Source: JAADEM01 sp965371855 (GTDB taxonomy: Bacteria > Bacteroidota > Bacteroidia > Bacteroidales > Marinilabiliaceae). From it: DNA of 61,160 bases. Under the pieces are notes generated by a model that was given only the letters and a program-made list of their open reading frames with translations, was not told where the DNA came from and ran no database searches. The DNA is taken from NCBI GenBank assembly GCA_965371855.1, contig CBDUZZ010000023.1:1-61160 (forward strand). The letters are read 5' to 3'. Shown here one piece after another: positions 1 to 7,766 of the stretch (the stretch's first letter is position 1; every line of letters starts with the position of its first letter). Made by a program: the position numbers and the translations under genes.

Positions 1-440
1 TTGTCATTATATTTCAATGTTTCAGATTCGGGAGCTCCGAAAAGTTCTGCTCCAAGAATTTTTGCAGCTTTGGCTTCTATATTGCTTGAAAACCACGGCA
101 CGTATATCGGTTTTCTGTCTGTTTTTCGGATAATTTCCTTAATTGGTCCAGGGTTATTAATTATCAGTTCTGAAAGAGTCATTCCCATTACATCTTCACC
201 ATACTCAACAACAAGGTCTGATCCAAGACCAAGTGAACGCAGCCATGTGTGATATTCATGATCTAATGTGCCCCGTAAAACTACCAGGTCATTTGATATG
301 GCTGCGGGGAGCGCTCTGTCACATTTTGAACTTACAGTGGAATCCCGTCGAGGAAACTGCGGGAAATTATCTGCTGCATATATTATTAATTCATTATCAT
401 TATCTGAGATGCAATCTCTGAATGCTATACAATTAGACAT
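1..440 (-). CDS. ATP-grasp-like protein, N-terminal part (runs off the window)
   Basis: An open frame begins at an ATG at 440 and runs out of the left edge, giving about 146 residues. The visible part looks like the alpha/beta domain that precedes an ATP-grasp fold: it starts MSNCIAFRDC, has strand-like stretches such as ELIIYAADNF and DLVVLRG, and ends with ESETLKYND, where ATP-grasp proteins often carry a conserved Asn-Asp-Lys. The catalytic domain is outside the window, so the assignment rests on this short similarity. The gene starts 17 bases after the phosphatidyltransferase stop on the same strand and probably belongs to the same operon, where a ligase could add an amino acid or carboxylate to the product. 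It could also be an unrelated conserved protein. Confidence 0.5.
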   Translation of the reverse strand, partial: MSNCIAFRDCISDNDNELIIYAADNFPQFPRRDSTVSSKCDRALPAAISNDLVVLRGTLDHEYHTWLRSLGLGSDLVVEYGEDVMGMTLSELIINNPGPIKEIIRKTDRKPIYVPWFSSNIEAKAAKILGAELFGAPESETLKYND

Positions 441-456
441 ATTATGTTCTATATTT

Positions 457-1095
457 CTAAACTCTACTCCATAATATCCATCCAAAAACAGTTGTCATTA
501 CCAATACATAGGCAACAAGTGCATAAATCCACTTTCCTCCGAATTTTGGGGTAGGGATAGACGCTAAATTTAAAGCTGATAAAAGCATAAATAATGTGTA
601 TATAATTATTGAAAAAGTAGTATGACTGAAAAAACTTTCAAATAAGAATACAAAAGCTAAGATTAGTATATTATTGTCAAGCGGAAATCCCATGTATGTT
701 TTGCTGTCAATAAGACCATAAACATTAAAATAGCTGAGGCGTATAGCACTGGCAGCAATAATTATAAATGCACCCGGCATAAACCATATACTATAATTTC
801 CATAACTTAAAAGTAGAATTGCAGGAAGAATACCAAAACTCACAATATCTATCATTGAGTCAAGTTGATTTCCAAATACACCTTGTACTTTTGTTCTGCT
901 TTTCATTTTTCGCGCTATAATTCCATCGTACCAATCGAATAATACAGCCCATAATACTCCAATAATTGATGCTGGAAAATTTCCTTCTATTGCAAAATAT
1001 ATCCCAAATAAAGCACTCAATAATCCTATTAAAGAACAAATATTTGGTAAATCTTTGACAAAAGTAAGCATGCCGGGCTGCTGTTTGTCTTTCAT
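457..1095 (-). CDS. CDP-alcohol phosphatidyltransferase family protein (PssA-like membrane enzyme)
   Basis: A 212-residue integral membrane protein. Enzymes of this family move a phosphoryl-alcohol group from a CDP-linked donor to a second alcohol within the membrane. The signature is present: DWYDGIIAR at about residues 54-62 followed by GNQLDSMID, so all the metal-binding aspartates are there. The spacing between AR and the G of GxxxDxxxD is 12 residues, where the usual motif has 8, which makes it an odd member. The N-terminus (LPNICSLIGLLSALFG) and the sequence after the motif (VSFGILPAILL) resemble bacterial phosphatidylserine synthases. About six membrane segments are visible. The gene starts one base after the aminotransferase stop. 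The neighbouring cytidylyltransferase could supply a CDP-activated donor, so the substrate may be a CDP-amino alcohol and not CDP-diacylglycerol; that is inference. Confidence 0.8.
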   Translation of the reverse strand: MKDKQQPGMLTFVKDLPNICSLIGLLSALFGIYFAIEGNFPASIIGVLWAVLFDWYDGIIARKMKSRTKVQGVFGNQLDSMIDIVSFGILPAILLLSYGNYSIWFMPGAFIIIAASAIRLSYFNVYGLIDSKTYMGFPLDNNILILAFVFLFESFFSHTTFSIIIYTLFMLLSALNLASIPTPKFGGKWIYALVAYVLVMTTVFGWILWSRV

Positions 1096-1096
1096 G

Positions 1097-2242
1097 TTAT
1101 TCGTTCTTTAAATACATTACATCCTTCAAAGCCCCAATAAGTATATTGTTTTCCTCATTGGTGCGACTTGCAATTCGAATATAGCGGTCGGCATCTGGTT
1201 GTGTTTTTCCAACACTATCTTTTATGTAAATATTGTATTCAATAAAAAGGCGCTTTGTTACTTCCGGTCCGCTTAAAGCAGCATTGGGCAAACGACAAAA
1301 AATATAGTTTGCATCGGGTTTAAAAACGGTCATCCCTTCAATATCCGATAGTTTTTTATAGAAAATATCCCGGTCTGATTTAACCTTTTTACAGCTATCT
1401 TCAAATTCCTGCATAAACTGGGGTAATATTCGTAGAAACTCTTCTGCAAACCCATTAATATTCCATATATGAATTCCGTTTCGAACCGCCGCAACAAATT
1501 CTAAATTAGCCGATAACATGTATCCAATTCTTAGTCCGCATATTCCATAGGCTTTACTCATACTTTTAAGAATAGCCATATTTGGATATTTGTCAATATC
1601 TTGTTCCAGGCTTATTTGCTTTTTGTTTTCGGTAAAATCAAGAAAAGATTCATCAATGATAAGCATGCAATTGTGTTTATCCAGCTTTTGTGCCAATCGT
1701 ATTAAGTCGGCTTTTGGCACCAACATTGATGTAGGATTGTTGGGTGTTACCACAACAGCCATATCTGCTTTAACTTTTATCGCCTCAGCTGCAAATTTAT
1801 CTACATCTAGCTGAAAAGATGGAAAATCGAGTGGGAATTCTACAACCTGACCTTCAGATGCCGCATTTGCATATTCATTGAATGAAGGTACAGGAACAAT
1901 TATTTTCTTTGCTAAATGTCCTGAAAGAATTTTTATAATTTCAGCAGCACCATTTCCAACAACAATTCTTTCAGTGGGTTGCTGTATTATTTCCCCAATT
2001 AGTTCGGCAAGTGCATCTTGTGCCATGGGGTAATTCAAGACTAAATCCTTAATGTTATTTTTAAGGTGTGTAAAGACTGCTTGGGGTGGAAAATAAAGAT
2101 TATACAGGTATGCATGGTCGGTAAAATTATGCCGATAGTAGCCACCATGTTGTTTTGATACGTATGCGTATTTTTCAGCTTGTGTTTTATATTTATTTTC
2201 CATTATATATATTAAACTATTTATTCCAGAAACACTATGCAT
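1097..2242 (-). CDS. PLP-dependent aminotransferase, class I/II fold (HisC/CobD-like)
   Basis: A 381-residue fold-type I PLP enzyme. The lysine that forms the Schiff base is in SMSKAYGICGLRIGY; the cofactor-phosphate and ring contacts are represented by VGNGAAEII, TPNNPTS and LIIDESFLDF, and a C-terminal arginine by RYIRIAS. The overall look is that of histidinol-phosphate aminotransferase and threonine-phosphate decarboxylase (CobD). No histidine or cobalamin genes are nearby, so a role in that pathway is unlikely. Its start ATG overlaps the stop of the upstream nucleotidyltransferase by 8 bases, which suggests translational coupling; a second ATG 13 codons later is an alternative start. In this context it may transaminate or decarboxylate a phosphorylated amino acid before CDP activation. 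The reaction cannot be read from the sequence. Confidence 0.8.
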   Translation of the reverse strand: MHSVSGINSLIYIMENKYKTQAEKYAYVSKQHGGYYRHNFTDHAYLYNLYFPPQAVFTHLKNNIKDLVLNYPMAQDALAELIGEIIQQPTERIVVGNGAAEIIKILSGHLAKKIIVPVPSFNEYANAASEGQVVEFPLDFPSFQLDVDKFAAEAIKVKADMAVVVTPNNPTSMLVPKADLIRLAQKLDKHNCMLIIDESFLDFTENKKQISLEQDIDKYPNMAILKSMSKAYGICGLRIGYMLSANLEFVAAVRNGIHIWNINGFAEEFLRILPQFMQEFEDSCKKVKSDRDIFYKKLSDIEGMTVFKPDANYIFCRLPNAALSGPEVTKRLFIEYNIYIKDSVGKTQPDADRYIRIASRTNEENNILIGALKDVMYLKNE

Positions 2243-3032
2243 ATATCTCTTTAAGCTTAACGTGTGTTTTTAATTCTACAGGGAATAGTTTTTCAGCTTC
2301 AGCTAAATCATGAATATTATCAATCTCATACCACGGTTTATGGTCGAACGAAACCGATTCAAACGACAGAGTTTTATTATCAATCATTTCAGAAAAAACG
2401 GTTTCGTAGTAACAGTTAACACTACCCATAGAAATATACTGGTTAAGCTTCTTAACAATTACTCGCCACGATGAAAGCGAGAAGCTGTAAATATTAACTG
2501 TTTTATAACGAATATCAGTGTAAGTATCTGTTGTTCCTTTGTGAAACTTAGTTACCTGATTTTGTTTGTTAAGAGAAACGGTGGTTCCATCTAACCATGG
2601 TTGCATTTTTGCTACAGCCATTTTATCAGGAAAAACCATTTCGTCGAGCAATGATGTGTTTAAAACCAAATCGCTTTCAAGCAGAACAAAAGGCTCATTA
2701 ATAATATTACGAGCCATCCAAAGCGAATAAATATTGTTAGTTGTACGGTATAAGGTACTGTGAATGTACTCAATGCTTAAATCTCCTGAATTACTACCCA
2801 GAAAATCCATAATACATTCATTTTTATAGCCGGTAACAATTACAAGACGTTTAAATCTTTGTTTTTTCAAGTTATTGACAAGTCGCGCAAGAATTGACTT
2901 TTCATTTACAAGGGTTAGGCATTTGGGAGAACTTTTTGTTAAAGGGAAAAGACGACTACCCGTACCTGCCGCAAGAAGTAATGCAGTGGAAATACGATTG
3001 TCACCACAATAATTGTCTGAATTAATATTCAT
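2235..3032 (-). CDS. NTP transferase family cytidylyltransferase (LicC/PntC-like)
   Basis: A 265-residue soluble nucleotidyltransferase. Residues 17-39 carry the signature LLLAAGTGSRLFPLT followed by PKCL. The later motifs RTTNNIYSLWMAR, LLESDLVL, DGTTVSL and PWYEIDNIHDLAEAE match the pattern of CTP:phosphocholine and CTP:phosphonate cytidylyltransferases (LicC, PntC) better than that of hexose-1-phosphate enzymes. Such proteins join CTP and a phosphorylated or phosphonylated amino alcohol to give a CDP- or CMP-linked headgroup. It is the first gene of a minus-strand operon with an aminotransferase and a CDP-alcohol phosphatidyltransferase, which fits a headgroup pathway. No LicA-type kinase, PEP mutase or phosphonopyruvate decarboxylase is in the window, so the headgroup is unknown. 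A TAnnTTTG box lies about 210 bases upstream. Confidence 0.8.
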   Translation of the reverse strand: MNINSDNYCGDNRISTALLLAAGTGSRLFPLTKSSPKCLTLVNEKSILARLVNNLKKQRFKRLVIVTGYKNECIMDFLGSNSGDLSIEYIHSTLYRTTNNIYSLWMARNIINEPFVLLESDLVLNTSLLDEMVFPDKMAVAKMQPWLDGTTVSLNKQNQVTKFHKGTTDTYTDIRYKTVNIYSFSLSSWRVIVKKLNQYISMGSVNCYYETVFSEMIDNKTLSFESVSFDHKPWYEIDNIHDLAEAEKLFPVELKTHVKLKEIYA

Positions 3033-3240
3033 ACTTTATTCAATTGGTGTCATCAAAAAAAAACGTAAACGCTTGATTAAAAGCCCTTAGGCGTACTAAT
3101 ATTTAGTACTCTGATGTCGGACTGGTACTGATACTCAACTATAAGTATGAAGTCTGCTAATGCAGTGATAGGCAGCTTTAAAAGCTCATCAACAAAAATG
3201 ATAGTGAATGATTGATATCGAAAGATACGTAATCCATTTG

Positions 3241-3248
3241 CAAAGGTA
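3241..3248 (-). promoter_or_regulatory. Candidate Bacteroidota -7 promoter box (TACCTTTG)
   Basis: Read on the minus strand this octamer is TACCTTTG, an exact match to the TAnnTTTG element used by the primary sigma factor of Bacteroidota. It would drive the nucleotidyltransferase operon with a leader of about 200 nt. I did not find a clear TTG at the expected -33 distance, so it is only a candidate. Confidence 0.35.
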
Positions 3249-3367
3249 CTCTATAATTCCAGACTTACTAATGACTTGTCATCCTTTTTATTTTGAGTGA
3301 TTTAATGAATATCACCAAATGTTTGTTAATAGATTTGTTTGATTTCTAATTGTTTTATTGTATTTTT

Positions 3368-3414
3368 AAGGTGCTTATATCCTCCCTATTTGGAGTTATA
3401 TAAGCACCTTTTAT
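3368..3414 (+). terminator. Orphan Rho-independent terminator
   Basis: A perfect 13-bp stem pairs AAGGTGCTTATAT at 3368-3380 with its complement at 3398-3410. A secondary CTCC/GGAG pairing extends it inside the loop, and TTTTATTATT follows. The T tract follows only in the plus direction. No plus-strand gene lies upstream before 3368, so it may end a small RNA made from 3050-3410 or act as an attenuator ahead of the sulfatase gene at 3517. Confidence 0.7.
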
Positions 3415-3516
3415 TATTATATAGCAAAAATAAACGAACATTTTGTGTGAGTGTCGCATACCGAAGTGTTGTAAGCAATGAGGAAAATACATAATATCTA
3501 ACTTAAAGGGAAAAAA

Positions 3517-5853
3517 ATGAAAACAAAATTGAATCTAATCTTAATTGGAATTGTGGTTGTATTTCTTAGCGGATGTACTGAATCACAAAACAAATCATCT
3601 TCTAAAGATGATAGTATTTCTGAATTTAAAGGAAAAATTGCCAAATCTTATGAAGAGTCTGAAGAATCGTGGCCAGAAAAAAAACGACCACCCAAAGATG
3701 CCCCAAATGTGATTATCTTTCTTTTAGATGACGTTGGGTTTGCACAAGTGGGTAGTTTTGGTGGCCTTATTGAAACACCAAATATTGACAAGCTAGCCGA
3801 TAATGGATTGCGCTACAATAATTTTCACACAACGGCATTGTGCTCTCCTTCAAGAGCTTCTTTAATGGCAGGTAGAAATCCGCACATGATTGGGTTGGGT
3901 AGTCATGCTTTAACTGCGATGGGCTTTCCAGGATACAATGCAATCGTTCCTCCTTCGGCTAAATCAGTAGCAAACTATTTAGAAGCAGAAGGCTACATTA
4001 ACTACGCTTTAGGAAAGTGGGATCACACCCCCTTGTATGAGGTCTCTCAGGTTGGACCATTTGATCGTTGGCCAAGTGATGAAGGTTTTGCACATGCTTA
4101 TACATTTATGGCAGCAGATGTGCATCAATTTATACCTGTTATGTGGGATGACCATCACCCTGAACAGTATAGAAAAACTGAACATTTAGATAAAGATTTG
4201 GCTGACAGAGCAATTGATTGGATTACAGGTCACAAATCGATAGATAAAGAATTACCTTTTATGATGCTTTGGGCTTCTGGTTCTATGCATTCACCTCATC
4301 ATGCACCTGACGAATACATAGCTAAATACAAAGGTAAATTTGATATGGGGTGGGATAAGGCTCGTGAAATGATTTTGGCAAATCAAATTGAATTGGGAGT
4401 GGCTCCGGCCAACACGAAACTATCAAAACGTATTGACGAATTACCGGCATGGGAATCATTGAATGCCGACGAAAAGAAAATGTATGCCAGACAGATGGAA
4501 GTATTTGCCGCTCAAATGGATCATGTTGACCATCAAATTGGACGTATTGTAGAAACATTGGAAAGAATTGGAGAACTTGACAACACCTTAATCATGGTTA
4601 CATCTGACAATGGAGCTAGTGGTGAAGGAGGGTTAGCAGGTACCTTTAATGAAACATATGTATTGAATGGAATGCAAACACCATTCGATGCAAACATGAG
4701 AAATTACGACAACTGGGGACAAGCTGATAGCTATCCTCATTACCATGCAGGTTGGGCAATGGCCGGCAACACTCCCTTCCCTTATTTTAAACAATCGGAA
4801 CATAGGGGCGGACAACAAGATGCTTTGGTCATGCACTGGCCTAATGGAATCAAAGCCAAAGGTGAAATTAGAAGTCAATACCATCACATCAGCGATATTG
4901 CCCCAACTATTATGGAAGCTGTAGGTATTGAAAGACCTGATGAGTATCACGGTATCAAACAACTACCTTTTACTGGTGTTCCTATGAATTATTCTTTTGA
5001 TAATGCTGATGCTCCTAATGCTAAAAAGCGTCAGTATTATGAAATGTTTGGTAACCGGGCTATTTGGGTAGATGGGTGGAAAGCAGTAACTCTTCATGCC
5101 AATCGCATGCCATGGGATGTCAATGTAGTTAAGCCCTTTGAAGATGATATCTGGGAGCTTTACCATGTTGCTGAAGATTTTTCAGAGAGTAATGATTTAG
5201 CGGAAGAATATCCTGAAAAATTGGAAGAATTGAAAAAGATTTTTGAAGAAGAGGCTTGGGCAAACCAGGTATATCCACTGTACGACGATATGCTGGCACG
5301 ATTGAATGCCGTTAATTATGTGCTGTTTGGCGATAAAAAAGAGTTTACATATTATGCTCCCGGGGCAGTACGAATTGCCGAAAAAGCTTCAGCACCTGTA
5401 AAAGGACGCTCGCATAAAATTGAAACTACTATTGATTTGAAAGGTGATGAAGAAGGTGTTATTGTTTCTTGCGGTGGAATGACAGGAGGTTATACCATGT
5501 ATATTAAAGGAGGGAAACTTCATTTTGATTACAATTTCTTAGATGGGGTACATTATCATTTGACATCTCAAAAACTTTCAAAAGGCTCTACGGAATTGAA
5601 ATTCAACTTTATTTTGGATAGGTCAAAAATTGACGGCACACTTAAACCTTGGTCCGGTACAGGTGAACTATATGTAAATGGTAAAAAAGTTGACAAGGGT
5701 TATTTTGAATTTATGCATATTTCTACCTACTCACTCGCTGAAACATTTGATGTAGGGATGGATTCCGGCACACAAGTAGATAACGATTATGAAGGCAGTC
5801 CTTTTGCATTTACAGGAGAATTGGATAAAGTCATTGTGACTTTGACTGATTAA
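3517..5853 (+). CDS. Arylsulfatase-type S1 sulfatase, lipoprotein
   Basis: A 778-residue type I sulfatase that would hydrolyse sulfate esters at the cell surface. A lipoprotein signal ends in the lipobox LSGC with the lipidated cysteine at residue 20. The formylglycine site is C109-S-P-S-R followed by ASLMAGR, so it is a Cys-type sulfatase that needs an activating enzyme. The metal-binding pair DD at 71-72 (FLLDDVGF) and SDNGASGEG at about 363 complete the active site. The last 150 or so residues form an extra beta-rich domain (GGMTGGYTMYIKGGKL), as in long AtsA-like sulfatases. An A-rich ribosome-binding stretch (AAAGGGAAAAAA) precedes the ATG. A terminator follows at 5871-5904. PNGase F lies next downstream, which suggests sulfated glycans or glycoproteins as targets, but the actual substrate cannot be told. 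Confidence 0.9.
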   Translation: MKTKLNLILIGIVVVFLSGCTESQNKSSSKDDSISEFKGKIAKSYEESEESWPEKKRPPKDAPNVIIFLLDDVGFAQVGSFGGLIETPNIDKLADNGLRYNNFHTTALCSPSRASLMAGRNPHMIGLGSHALTAMGFPGYNAIVPPSAKSVANYLEAEGYINYALGKWDHTPLYEVSQVGPFDRWPSDEGFAHAYTFMAADVHQFIPVMWDDHHPEQYRKTEHLDKDLADRAIDWITGHKSIDKELPFMMLWASGSMHSPHHAPDEYIAKYKGKFDMGWDKAREMILANQIELGVAPANTKLSKRIDELPAWESLNADEKKMYARQMEVFAAQMDHVDHQIGRIVETLERIGELDNTLIMVTSDNGASGEGGLAGTFNETYVLNGMQTPFDANMRNYDNWGQADSYPHYHAGWAMAGNTPFPYFKQSEHRGGQQDALVMHWPNGIKAKGEIRSQYHHISDIAPTIMEAVGIERPDEYHGIKQLPFTGVPMNYSFDNADAPNAKKRQYYEMFGNRAIWVDGWKAVTLHANRMPWDVNVVKPFEDDIWELYHVAEDFSESNDLAEEYPEKLEELKKIFEEEAWANQVYPLYDDMLARLNAVNYVLFGDKKEFTYYAPGAVRIAEKASAPVKGRSHKIETTIDLKGDEEGVIVSCGGMTGGYTMYIKGGKLHFDYNFLDGVHYHLTSQKLSKGSTELKFNFILDRSKIDGTLKPWSGTGELYVNGKKVDKGYFEFMHISTYSLAETFDVGMDSGTQVDNDYEGSPFAFTGELDKVIVTLTD

Positions 5854-5870
5854 TCACTGCTTACAACATT

Positions 5871-5904
5871 GTATAAAGGGCATTAAAACGCCCTTTATAC
5901 TTTT
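5871..5904 (+). terminator. Rho-independent terminator of the sulfatase gene
   Basis: An 11-bp perfect stem (GTATAAAGGGC at 5871-5881 with its complement at 5890-5900) closes an 8-nt loop and is followed by TTTT. It lies 17 bases after the sulfatase stop, so the downstream PNGase F gene is probably transcribed from its own promoter. Confidence 0.85.
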
Positions 5905-6215
5905 CCGTTGAACATTCATCCTATATGAAATAACTAACCTATAAGCTCGCCCATTTAGTCATCCTTCAAAGATGTATTTGACACCAGTATTGACCCCCCC
6001 CCCCCATAAAACATAAAAGCCACAAAATCAAACGATAACGAGACTTTCTGTTGACCCATTCAGTTGATGATGCAATAGATGTTACAGAGTTTAAAAAGAT
6101 GCTTCATAATACATAATATTAACAATTTTATCTCCTTTTTGAACATTTGTATAATTCTTCTGACAATAAAACACTCTAAATTTGACTCTGTTTTCAATCA
6201 AAAATATTTTGTGCC
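5905..6215. other. Intergenic region with a 12-base poly-C tract
   Basis: No gene is visible between the sulfatase terminator and the PNGase F start. The stretch contains a homopolymer of 12 cytosines at 5994-6005, which is striking in such AT-rich DNA and is a possible slippage site. It is about 210 bases upstream of the next start codon, outside any frame. A TAnnTTTG box is at 6177-6184. Confidence 0.6.
6177..6184 (+). promoter_or_regulatory. Candidate -7 promoter box for PNGase F (TAAATTTG)
   Basis: TAAATTTG matches the TAnnTTTG element exactly and lies 31 bases before the start codon. A TTTG occurs upstream at 6146-6149, but the spacing of 27 bases is longer than the usual 19-21. Confidence 0.45.
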
Positions 6216-7559
6216 ATGAGCCATAACCGACCTTTGAAACAAATTAGCCTTTTTGCTATTAGCTTTGTATTATTGTTTTTTATACAATCGTGCAATGATG
6301 ACAAGATACCTCACGGAGAAATTATTGTCCCGGGTGACGATATTAACTTTGAAGAAGTTAAATTAAACACCCCTTCTGTGCCCAAGTCTTTGAAAATAAT
6401 GGGTAGAGATGTTGTTAAAGAGGTTGTTGCAAAGGCAACCGGTGATTTTGAGCTTTCTGTTAATAACATTGATTATTCAAAAACGGTAACTATTCCTGCA
6501 GAATCAGTTAATAAGAGTGTTTCATTACAAATTCGTTGCAACCCTGCTAAAATGGGAGAATTGAAAGGCACACTTACAATTTCCGGTGAAAATATTGATC
6601 CGGTAAATATATCTTTACTTGCCACAGCGGTAGATCTTGTGCTTGTATCAGCATTTAAAGATGAACACCTTGCTTTTGGAAATGGGTATAGTCAGACATC
6701 AAAAAGGATGGTTAATTTTCCCGTACAGCCCGAAAATGTAGAGAGAATTATTATGTATATTAAATTACGTTGCCCCAATGAGGGTTGTAATGAATGGGAT
6801 ATGTATGCAAATTTAAAAGTTAAGAATCCCGGTAATGATGAGTGGCTAGAAATGGGTAGGTACATTACTCCTTATGGAGTAGATAATTCACAACGGGGAA
6901 AAGGCTTTGATATTGATGTAACCGATTTTAAATCGCTCCTTACCGGCGATGTCGACTTAAAAGCGTTCATTGAAGTTTGGGCAGCAGATGGATGGTTACT
7001 TTCTGTCGATTTTGAAATAATAAAAGGTATTCCAGATTATAAATATTATGCTATTACTCCGATTATAAGCTATGACAACCACAGTCTTGCAGGTATTCCT
7101 TACGGCAAAGAAAATAGTTTTGATGTTGATAAATGCATCACTACTCCTGAAAATGCAGAACAAACAGTTTTGCGTACAATAATTACAGGTTGGGGGCATG
7201 CCACACCAATAGATTCTGACGGTAGGCCTTGTGCAGAATGGTGTTTTAGAACTCACCATATCTTAATTGATGGTGTCCCCTTATTTACTCATGACATGAA
7301 AGGAATAAGCTGTGATGAAAATCCAGTACATCCGCAAGGAGGCAATTGGTCACCCGATAGAGCGGGGTGGTGTCCTGGAATGGAGGTGCCTGTTCGAGAA
7401 GACATTTTCGACAGTTCAATGGCTGGAATAACTTTCTGCTACAAATATGAACTGGAGCAATGGACTAACGATTTGGAAAGTGGACAGGCATACTATGCAA
7501 TATCAAGCTTTGTAATTGTAAAAAGCAATACACCGATAGAAAAATCTATAGTAGAATAA
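6216..7559 (+). CDS. Peptide-N-glycosidase F (PNGase F) lipoprotein
   Basis: A 447-residue amidase expected to cut the bond between asparagine and the first GlcNAc of N-glycans, releasing intact glycans and leaving aspartate. The C-terminal 300 residues follow the Flavobacterium (Elizabethkingia) PNGase F sequence closely: CNEWDMYANL, GRYITPYG, IDVTDFKSLL, GWGHATPIDSDGRPCAEWC, NWSPDRAGWCPGM and YYAISSFVIVKSNTPI. The three acidic residues known to matter in that enzyme are all conserved: D195 (EWDMYAN), E253 (FIEVW) and E341 (CAEWCF). An added N-terminal region of about 110 residues (35-140) looks like an Ig/BACON-type beta domain. The signal ends in a lipobox-like IQSC with Cys26, so the enzyme is probably surface anchored and not freely secreted. 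It sits after a sulfatase and, further on, an alpha-mannosidase. Confidence 0.93.
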   Translation: MSHNRPLKQISLFAISFVLLFFIQSCNDDKIPHGEIIVPGDDINFEEVKLNTPSVPKSLKIMGRDVVKEVVAKATGDFELSVNNIDYSKTVTIPAESVNKSVSLQIRCNPAKMGELKGTLTISGENIDPVNISLLATAVDLVLVSAFKDEHLAFGNGYSQTSKRMVNFPVQPENVERIIMYIKLRCPNEGCNEWDMYANLKVKNPGNDEWLEMGRYITPYGVDNSQRGKGFDIDVTDFKSLLTGDVDLKAFIEVWAADGWLLSVDFEIIKGIPDYKYYAITPIISYDNHSLAGIPYGKENSFDVDKCITTPENAEQTVLRTIITGWGHATPIDSDGRPCAEWCFRTHHILIDGVPLFTHDMKGISCDENPVHPQGGNWSPDRAGWCPGMEVPVREDIFDSSMAGITFCYKYELEQWTNDLESGQAYYAISSFVIVKSNTPIEKSIVE

Positions 7560-7578
7560 TAAAGGCTGTTAATAACAA

Positions 7579-7603
7579 AAGGCGGTCAAACGACCGCCTT
7601 TTT
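7579..7603. terminator. Bidirectional terminator between PNGase F and tRNA-Gln
   Basis: A GC-rich 7-bp core stem (GGCGGTC / GACCGCC) with a 4-nt loop is flanked by AAAA on the left and TTTTT on the right. It can end both the plus-strand PNGase F transcript and the minus-strand tRNA transcript. Confidence 0.85.
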
Positions 7604-7605
7604 AG

Positions 7606-7676
7606 TTGTCCCATAAGGATTCGAACCTTAAATGCCTGGACCAAAACCAGGTGTGTTGCCATTACACCATGGGACA
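7606..7676 (-). tRNA. tRNA-Gln (anticodon TTG)
   Basis: The minus strand folds into a full cloverleaf. The 7-bp acceptor stem TGTCCCA/TGGGACA spans 7670-7676 and 7607-7613, the anticodon arm is CCTGG-TTTTGGT-CCAGG with anticodon TTG, and the T arm contains GGTTCGAATCC. CCA is not encoded. The gene is isolated, with the terminator at 7579-7603 just downstream. Confidence 0.95.
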
Positions 7677-7766
7677 AACTCCTTGCTTTTTTGTAAAGCG
7701 ATGCAAAGATAAAGAGTTTTTACAATAAACGAAATAGTTAAATTGGTTTTTTTGATTATTTGCAGT

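Larger units (their letters stand above)
3033..3516. other. Divergent intergenic region with structured leader
   Basis: These 484 bases separate the minus-strand headgroup operon from the plus-strand sulfatase gene. I see no convincing gene. On the minus strand, the leader between the candidate promoter at 3241-3248 and the ATG at 3032 is about 200 nt long. It contains a small perfect hairpin (GTACTAA / TTAGTAC near 3094-3110) and a run of nine U close to the start codon, so attenuation is possible but unproven. The plus strand carries a strong terminator at 3368-3414 with no gene upstream of it. Confidence 0.5.

Noticed and set aside
1097..2242. Histidine biosynthesis gene hisC
   Set aside because: The fold matches, but no other his genes are near and the gene is coupled to a cytidylyltransferase and a phosphatidyltransferase.
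4322..5166. Minus-strand frames opposite the sulfatase
   Set aside because: They are shadows of the sulfatase coding sequence, which carries the formylglycine and metal motifs.
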